Assembly (NCBI GenBank): GCA_018369555.1
Contig: JAGZCC010000042.1
Location: 1-19,029, forward strand
Source: Thomasclavelia spiroformis
GTDB lineage: Bacteria > Bacillota_I > Bacilli_A > Erysipelotrichales > Coprobacillaceae
Length of the DNA: 19,029 nt
Reading direction: 5' to 3'
Below are positions 14,650-19,029 of the stretch, one piece after another (positions within the stretch are counted from its first letter, which is position 1; each line of letters opens with the position of its first letter). Below the pieces are notes generated by a model that made no database searches, had not been told where the DNA came from, and saw only the letters and a list, made by a program, of their open reading frames with translations. Made by a program: the position numbers and the translations under genes.

Positions 14650-14883
14650 ATGGTTATTTATAAAAGAATACGTGATTTACGTGAAGATAAAGATTTAACA
14701 CAAAAAGATCTAGCTAACTATTTAAACGTATCACAAAAATCATATTCACGATATGAACGCGGTGAGCGTACAATCGCACCAGAAATCTTATCTAAAATTG
14801 CCACATTTCATGATACAACAGTAGATTATTTATTAAATCGTACTGATGATAAAACAAATTATACTAAAAAGAAAGATAAATAA
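14650..14883 (+). CDS. Small XRE-family (Cro/CI-type) transcriptional regulator
   Basis: The 77-residue protein is essentially one HTH_3 domain. The region RIRDLREDKDLTQKDLANYL provides helices 1-2, and NVSQKSYSRYERGER provides the recognition helix and the conserved Y-E-R-G turn. PEILSKIATFHDTTVDYLL closes the five-helix bundle, and a short Lys-rich tail follows. There is no effector or dimerisation domain. A GGTGGTGA ribosome binding site (14638-14645) precedes the ATG. It is divergent from tcdA and convergent with thrB. Targets are unknown; autoregulation at the dyad just upstream is the simplest inference. Confidence 0.92.
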   Translation: MVIYKRIRDLREDKDLTQKDLANYLNVSQKSYSRYERGERTIAPEILSKIATFHDTTVDYLLNRTDDKTNYTKKKDK

Positions 14884-14890
14884 GTTCATA

Positions 14891-14918
14891 AAAAGCGTTT
14901 GAAAATTCAAACGCTTTT
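14891..14918. terminator. Bidirectional terminator between the XRE gene and thrB
   Basis: AAAAGCGTTTGAA (14891-14903) and TTCAAACGCTTTT (14906-14918) form a perfect 13-base palindrome with A and T flanks, so it can act in both directions. It overlaps the stop codon of thrB. Confidence 0.85.
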
Positions 14919-15810
14919 ATTCATAATCAGCAATATATCCACGAGTATCCAATTCTAATTTATTAACTCGCCAATCCTTGATTAAATCTCCAAGTTCTTC
15001 TTTAATTCTTACTACTCCCATTCGATCATCAGCATGAATCACTGCCATAATTGTAGGTCCAGCACCTGATAAATAAGCACCTAAAACTTGCTCATCTTTT
15101 TCTAATACTGCCATAATTTCATCAAATCCAGCTATCAAATCCCCACGATATGGCTGATGCAGACGATCCTTAAAACCTAATTTAAGACCTTCATCATAAC
15201 CATTAATTAAAGACGCAACCATTAATGCTAAATGGGAAACATTTTTTATAGCATCTTTTCGCGGTAAAATTTGTGGTAATACAGCTCGTGATTGTTCAGT
15301 TGATAAGGTAAATGGCGGTATTAATGCTACAAAACAATAATCATGTTTAACCGGGATATTTAATGTTAAAACATTATCTTCTTCCATTACCGATACTGTT
15401 ACCCCTCCAAAAATAGCAGGCGCAACATTATCTGGATGCCCTTCAATCGAAGTAGCTAATTCCAAGATTTCTTGACGTTCTTCTACTTTATCTTTAAAGG
15501 CAAAAGCCCCTACAATCCCCGCTACAATACATGTTGAACTGCTCCCAAGGCCACGAGTATATGGAACCTCGCCACTACATTCAATATTCACCCCTTGATA
15601 TTCCAAACCACAAACTTCAGCTGCTCGTTTAAATGCCTGATACGTTAAATTATTTTCATTACAAAATTGTTCAGGACATCCTTTAATATCTAATCCATTT
15701 TCACTTAATTCAAATGTAAAGGTATTATATAAAGTTAATGCTAATCCAGCTACATCAAAACCTGATCCTAAATTTGCACTAGTCGCCGGTACTTTTACTT
15801 TTACTTTCAT
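14917..15810 (-). CDS. thrB: Homoserine kinase
   Basis: The 297-residue protein is a GHMP-family kinase that phosphorylates L-homoserine with ATP, the fourth step from aspartate to threonine. Motif 1 is VPATSANLGSGFD (8-19), the ATP-binding motif 2 is PYTRGLGSSST (83-93), and motif 3 near the C-terminus is GAYLSGAGPTIMA. An EGHPDNVAPAIFGG block is also diagnostic of ThrB. The length is normal. AGGTG lies five bases upstream of the ATG, and the gap to thrC is only eight bases, so translation is probably coupled. Confidence 0.97.
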   Translation of the reverse strand: MKVKVKVPATSANLGSGFDVAGLALTLYNTFTFELSENGLDIKGCPEQFCNENNLTYQAFKRAAEVCGLEYQGVNIECSGEVPYTRGLGSSSTCIVAGIVGAFAFKDKVEERQEILELATSIEGHPDNVAPAIFGGVTVSVMEEDNVLTLNIPVKHDYCFVALIPPFTLSTEQSRAVLPQILPRKDAIKNVSHLALMVASLINGYDEGLKLGFKDRLHQPYRGDLIAGFDEIMAVLEKDEQVLGAYLSGAGPTIMAVIHADDRMGVVRIKEELGDLIKDWRVNKLELDTRGYIADYE

Positions 15811-15818
15811 ACATTCAC

Positions 15819-17303
15819 CTACATTGCCTCAATTTCCGCTTTAATAAAATCAATAATTTCAGATTTATCAATTTGTGTTTTATGTAATATTTCACGCTCT
15901 TTAATTCCTACTAAACCTTTAGGAACATTAACACCTGTCTTTTTATTTAGTTGTTCAATGGCATTATAAACATCAAGCTCTTTTCCATAAATAGCTTTAT
16001 ATACAGATTCTGGAAACTTATAAGGAGATGCAGTTGATAATAATATTGTTTTAGTATTATCACCACTATTTTTTTGATACTGCTTTAAAACACCATATCC
16101 AATTGCAGTATGTGTATCTAATAAATAGCCTGTTTCATTAAAACACTCTTTAATTGTCTCAAGTACCTCATCTTCATTTAAATACCCCGCTTTAAATTGG
16201 TCTTTAATTTTTCTATAAGTTTCTTGATCAACTTCATAAATACCTTCTGCATTTAATTTATCCATATATTCACAGACTTTATTACCATCTTTTCCAGACA
16301 TAAACCAAACTAATCTTTCAAGATTACTTGATACCAAAATATCCATTGCTGGTGCATTTGTTTTATAAAATTCACGATTAGCATCATATTTACCAGTCAT
16401 AAAAAAATCAGTTAAAATATTATTTTTATTTGATGCACAAATAAATTTATCAATTGGTAATCCCATCATTTTAGCAAAATATCCTGCTAGACAGTTACCA
16501 AAATTACCACTAGGCACACAGAAATTAATTTTATCCTCCAAATTAATTTCATTATTTTTAACTAATTCAAAATAGCTATAAAAATAATAAACAATTTGTG
16601 GAATTAAACGTCCAATATTAATTGAATTTGCTGATGATAAAAAGACATTATGTTTATCACTTACTTCTTTTAATTCTTTAGAAGCAAACGCTTTTTTCAC
16701 TGCTGTTTGAGCATCATCAAAATTACCATGAATTCCAATAACTTTAACATTTTTACCTGTTTGGCTAACCATTTGCTGTTGTTGAATAGCAGAAACACCA
16801 TCTAACGGATAAAAAACCTTTATCCATGTTCCTTCTACATCCTTAAACCCTTCTAATGCAGCCTTACCAGTATCACCGCTAGTAGCAGCTAAAATCATCA
16901 CCTCACGTTGTTCATTTAATTGTTTTAAAGATAATGTCATTAAATGTGGCAACAACGATAAAGCCATATCTTTAAACGCAGCAGTTTGTCCATGAAACAA
17001 CTCTGCAACATAAACATCTCCAGCTTTTTTTACTGGTACAACATTTTTAGGAAACAAACCTTTTCCATAAGCATTTAAACACGCTTTATGGATTAGTTCC
17101 TTGCCATCATCAGGCACAAAATTACATAATATTTCTGTAGCCAAATCAACATAATCTAACTTAGACAATTTATTTAAATCTAATTTTTCAAAATCAAAAT
17201 TTGGTACTAATAATCCTCCATCTTCCCCAATTCCCTGGACAATTGCCTGATAAAAATTAATTTCTTTTTGTAAATTACGAGTACTTATATATCTCTTTTC
17301 CAT
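15819..17303 (-). CDS. thrC: Threonine synthase
   Basis: The 494-residue PLP enzyme converts O-phosphohomoserine to threonine, the last step of the pathway. The PLP-binding Lys111 lies in GQTAAFKDMAL. ATSGDTGKAALEG supplies the phosphate-binding Ser/Thr loop, and CVPSGNFGNCLAGY follows. The length and the RYISTRN opening place it with the long (about 490-residue) E. coli/yeast-type threonine synthases rather than the 350-residue type. AAGGGGG is eight bases upstream of the ATG. It is first in the leftward thrC-thrB unit, whose promoter -10 box is overlapped by a palindromic operator. Confidence 0.97.
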   Translation of the reverse strand: MEKRYISTRNLQKEINFYQAIVQGIGEDGGLLVPNFDFEKLDLNKLSKLDYVDLATEILCNFVPDDGKELIHKACLNAYGKGLFPKNVVPVKKAGDVYVAELFHGQTAAFKDMALSLLPHLMTLSLKQLNEQREVMILAATSGDTGKAALEGFKDVEGTWIKVFYPLDGVSAIQQQQMVSQTGKNVKVIGIHGNFDDAQTAVKKAFASKELKEVSDKHNVFLSSANSINIGRLIPQIVYYFYSYFELVKNNEINLEDKINFCVPSGNFGNCLAGYFAKMMGLPIDKFICASNKNNILTDFFMTGKYDANREFYKTNAPAMDILVSSNLERLVWFMSGKDGNKVCEYMDKLNAEGIYEVDQETYRKIKDQFKAGYLNEDEVLETIKECFNETGYLLDTHTAIGYGVLKQYQKNSGDNTKTILLSTASPYKFPESVYKAIYGKELDVYNAIEQLNKKTGVNVPKGLVGIKEREILHKTQIDKSEIIDFIKAEIEAM

Positions 17304-17331
17304 TACAGAGCCCCCTTCTTTGATTTAAATT

Positions 17332-17343
17332 ATTGTATACAAT
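17332..17343. promoter_or_regulatory. Palindromic operator copy 1 (thrC side)
   Basis: The perfect 12-base palindrome ATTGTATACAAT covers the -10 box of the thrC promoter. The core TTGTATACAA resembles GntR-family operators. An identical copy lies exactly 100 bases away at 17432. Confidence 0.75.
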
Positions 17344-17360
17344 TTATTTATAGAAGTCAA
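17332..17360 (-). promoter_or_regulatory. Promoter of thrC-thrB
   Basis: On the minus strand TTGACT (17360-17355) and TACAAT (17337-17332) are separated by 17 bases. The -10 box is half of the palindrome at 17332-17343, so a protein bound there would block polymerase. Confidence 0.8.
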
Positions 17361-17425
17361 TACAATGTTATTATATCATATTTTATTAAATTTACTTTGA
17401 TTAATCCAAATATTAATGAATATCA

Positions 17426-17454
17426 TTGACTATTGTATACAATCATGTTAATAT
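17426..17454 (+). promoter_or_regulatory. Promoter of the leader peptide-hom-aspartokinase unit
   Basis: TTGACT (17426-17431) and TAATAT (17449-17454) are separated by 17 bases. The spacer is largely filled by the palindrome at 17432-17443. Transcription would start around 17461, ahead of the leader peptide. Confidence 0.75.
17432..17443. promoter_or_regulatory. Palindromic operator copy 2 (hom side)
   Basis: A second identical ATTGTATACAAT lies between the -35 and -10 boxes of the rightward promoter. This placement fits repression, and the shared site suggests one regulator controls both divergent units. Confidence 0.75.
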
Positions 17455-17485
17455 GTCATAAAATAAAGAAATGGAGGACCAAGAT

Positions 17486-17554
17486 ATGTTATCAATGGGC
17501 ATAATTTTAACAAAAACGGTTATTATTAGTACCGTTATTATGCCTATTTGTTAA
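17486..17554 (+). CDS. Leader peptide of the hom-aspartokinase attenuator (22 aa)
   Basis: A short open frame begins at an ATG preceded by GGAGG (17473-17477) eight bases upstream and ends at TAA (17552-17554). Of 22 codons, six are Ile, three Thr and three Met, with two Val and two Leu; the middle reads ILTKTVIISTVIMPI. Thr, Ile and Met are the end products of the homoserine branch that the following genes (hom, aspartate kinase) feed. The frame overlaps the first hairpin of an attenuator, the hallmark of ribosome-mediated control as in the enteric thr leader. It has no homology I can name and would not be found by size-limited gene callers. Function as a stalling sensor is inference from codon content, position and RNA folding. 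Confidence 0.82.
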   Translation: MLSMGIILTKTVIISTVIMPIC

Positions 17555-17585
17555 TAATAAGGTTCTACTATTTAAATAATATTGG
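17498..17585 (+). promoter_or_regulatory. Alternative hairpins of the hom attenuator
   Basis: Two exclusive pairings are visible. In the first, GGCATAAT (17498-17505) plus AACGGT (17515-17520) pair with ACCGTTATTATGCC (17531-17544): 14 base pairs with a nine-base bulge. In the second, CCGTTATTAT (17532-17541) pairs with ATAATATTGG (17576-17585) at nine of ten positions, which captures the first Gs of the terminator stem. A ribosome stalled on the Ile/Thr codons would block the first structure and favour the second, an antiterminator. Confidence 0.65.
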
Positions 17586-17614
17586 GGCCTTTGAATATAA
17601 GGGTCCCTTTTTTT
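17584..17614 (+). terminator. Attenuator terminator before hom
   Basis: GGGGCCTT (17584-17591) pairs with AAGGGTCCC (17599-17607), allowing a wobble or single bulge. Seven Ts (17608-17614) follow. It stands 30 bases after the leader peptide stop and just before the hom ribosome binding site. Confidence 0.85.
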
Positions 17615-17633
17615 ATAACTAAGGGGGTATAGA

Positions 17634-18788
17634 ATGAAAATCGGCGTTATTGGTTTAGGAACAGTTGGTTACGGGGTTGTAGAAATTCTTACAAATGAAA
17701 AAGAACGCTTATCAAAAGTTATCAATGAAGAAGTAATCATTAAATATGGATGCGGGCTAGAAAAAATCGCTTTACCTGAGGGAATTATTTATACTGACGA
17801 TTTCCATACTGTTATAAACGATGAAGAAATTGATGTTGTTGTTGAATTAATTGGTGGCATAACTGTCGCTAAAACAATTATTTTAGAAGCAATTAAAAAT
17901 AAAAAACATGTTGTAACAGCAAATAAGGCATTACTTGCACACTACAGTAAAGAAATATTTAATGCTGCAAAAGAAAATGATGTTCATGTTTTTTATGAAG
18001 CTAGTGTTGGTGGAGGAATTCCTGTATTAGTCAGTCAAATGGAAAGTTTAGTTGCTAATAACACTAAAGAAATTATTGGTATTTTAAATGGAACTACAAA
18101 TTTCATTTTAACATTAATGGAAAATGAAAATTTGGATTTTGATGAAGCATTAACCATTGCAGATGGTTTAGGATATGTTGAAGCTGATCCTTCCTTAGAT
18201 TTAGATGGTATTGATGCTGCCCATAAGATTTGTATTTTAGCACAAAATGGATTCAAAAAATTTATTGACTTTGATAAAATTTATGCTACAGGTATTCGTA
18301 ATGTTACAAAAATAGATATGGATTATGCTAAAAAATTAGGTTATCGTTTTAAAATGATTGCCCAAGCAAAAGAAGTTAATGATGGTATTGGTATCGATGT
18401 TGCTGCTACTTTAGTTAATAAAAAAGAACTAGTTGCTAATGTAATGGATGCATATAATGTAGTAGAAATAGATAACGATTATGTTGAAAATATAATTTAT
18501 TATGGAAAAGGTGCGGGACGTTATGTTACTGCTTCTGCTGTTGTTAGTGATATTATTAAAACAGCACAAACAGAAAAATGGCAACACGACTACGAAGATT
18601 GCCCTAACATCTACCCAATTACAAAATCTAAATATTATATTAGAGCCAGTAAACCATTAGATGTTGACTATGAAATGTACTTCACTGAAAAACACGATCA
18701 TATCTATATAACTCACGAGATTGAACTAGCAAATCTAACTACTGATTTAGGTGATGAAGAATACATAATTTTTAAAGTGAGGGGATAA
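17634..18788 (+). CDS. hom: Homoserine dehydrogenase with a shortened C-terminal region
   Basis: The 384-residue enzyme reduces aspartate semialdehyde to homoserine with NAD(P)H. The Rossmann motif GLGTVGYG is at 7-14. TANKALLA holds the catalytic-type Lys98. EASVGGGIP (122-130), LNGTTNF (151-157) and GYVEADPSLDLDG form the substrate domain. Typical Firmicutes enzymes are about 430 residues and end in a roughly 80-residue ACT domain for threonine feedback. Here only about 55 residues follow KYYIR, and the usual D-K-P-G-V-L turn is missing, so the regulatory domain is reduced or replaced. AAGGGGGT lies just upstream of the ATG. An attenuator precedes the gene, and an aspartate kinase follows one base after its stop codon. 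Confidence 0.95.
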   Translation: MKIGVIGLGTVGYGVVEILTNEKERLSKVINEEVIIKYGCGLEKIALPEGIIYTDDFHTVINDEEIDVVVELIGGITVAKTIILEAIKNKKHVVTANKALLAHYSKEIFNAAKENDVHVFYEASVGGGIPVLVSQMESLVANNTKEIIGILNGTTNFILTLMENENLDFDEALTIADGLGYVEADPSLDLDGIDAAHKICILAQNGFKKFIDFDKIYATGIRNVTKIDMDYAKKLGYRFKMIAQAKEVNDGIGIDVAATLVNKKELVANVMDAYNVVEIDNDYVENIIYYGKGAGRYVTASAVVSDIIKTAQTEKWQHDYEDCPNIYPITKSKYYIRASKPLDVDYEMYFTEKHDHIYITHEIELANLTTDLGDEEYIIFKVRG

Positions 18789-18789
18789 A

Positions 18790-19029
18790 ATGAACATAAT
18801 TGTCCAAAAATTTGGAGGCACATCTACTCGTTCAAGAGAATCACGTTCAAATATGTATAACAATATTATTCGCGAAGTTAATAATGGTAATAAAGTAGTT
18901 GCCGTTGTATCAGCTATGGGACGCTATGATGATCCTTATGCAACAGACACATTATTATCGATTGTTAATACAAAACAATTAACCGACGAAGAAATTGATC
19001 GTTTAACTAGTATTGGCGAAACTATTTCT
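18790..19029 (+). CDS. Aspartate kinase, N-terminal fragment cut by the window end
   Basis: Eighty codons are present before the window ends. The opening VQKFGGTS is the aspartokinase signature for ATP and aspartate binding; VVAVVSAMGR and TDTLLS follow, and the fragment ends near the SIGE motif of the substrate site. The enzyme phosphorylates aspartate, the entry step to lysine, threonine and methionine. The start has AGGGG (18780-18784) within the end of hom, five bases before the ATG. There is one base between the hom stop and this start, so the genes are coupled. Which isozyme this is (lysine- or threonine-regulated) cannot be told; the threonine-locus position suggests the latter. Confidence 0.95.
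   Translation, partial: MNIIVQKFGGTSTRSRESRSNMYNNIIREVNNGNKVVAVVSAMGRYDDPYATDTLLSIVNTKQLTDEEIDRLTSIGETIS

Overview
The window comes from a very AT-rich Bacillota (low-GC Gram-positive) chromosome using the standard genetic code. Protein style and gene content (spore-type amidase CwlD, SWIM-SNF2 helicase, ECF riboflavin transporter under an FMN riboswitch, free-standing tRNAs) suggest an Erysipelotrichia-like gut Firmicute. That assignment is an inference from protein style, not a database result.

Left part (1-6200): a tRNA-Lys gene with its own promoter and terminator is followed by a low-molecular-weight protein tyrosine phosphatase, then a large SWIM/SNF2 helicase. A convergent gene encodes an orphan PTS EIIC-like membrane protein. 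Next comes a leftward tRNA-Ile/tRNA-Ala pair with a strong promoter and a terminator, and then a small CmpB-type membrane protein.

Middle left (6200-10470): a leftward series encodes the riboflavin ECF S-component RibU (preceded by promoter, FMN riboswitch and a terminator-type expression platform), a GNAT acetyltransferase, a GyrI-like protein, a class-3-type aldehyde dehydrogenase and the CwlD-like amidase.

Accessory patch (10470-11780): about 300 bases of non-coding DNA with hairpins, a conserved-looking but unnamed protein of 161 residues, and a decayed DUF1016/YhcG-type nuclease gene. The decayed gene has one frameshift, a nonsense codon with a second frameshift, and a missing C-terminal half. 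This is the only visibly degenerate stretch.

Middle right (11780-14650): the ribosomal operon rplM-rpsI has a consensus promoter and a short leader hairpin that covers the rplM ribosome binding site. Upstream lies a tightly coupled trio (tcdA, an unknown 80-residue protein, an alpha/beta esterase), then a divergent small XRE regulator.

Right end (14890-19029): a threonine-biosynthesis locus. thrC-thrB run leftward; hom and an aspartate kinase gene (cut by the window end) run rightward. The 330-base region between them carries two divergent promoters, each overlapped by the same 12-base palindrome, exactly 100 bases apart. It also encodes a 22-residue leader peptide rich in Ile, Thr and Met codons, followed by mutually exclusive hairpins and a terminator just before hom. 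Together these read as a two-layer control: a transcription factor acting on both promoters, and ribosome-mediated attenuation of hom-aspartokinase. This is the most interesting signal in the window.
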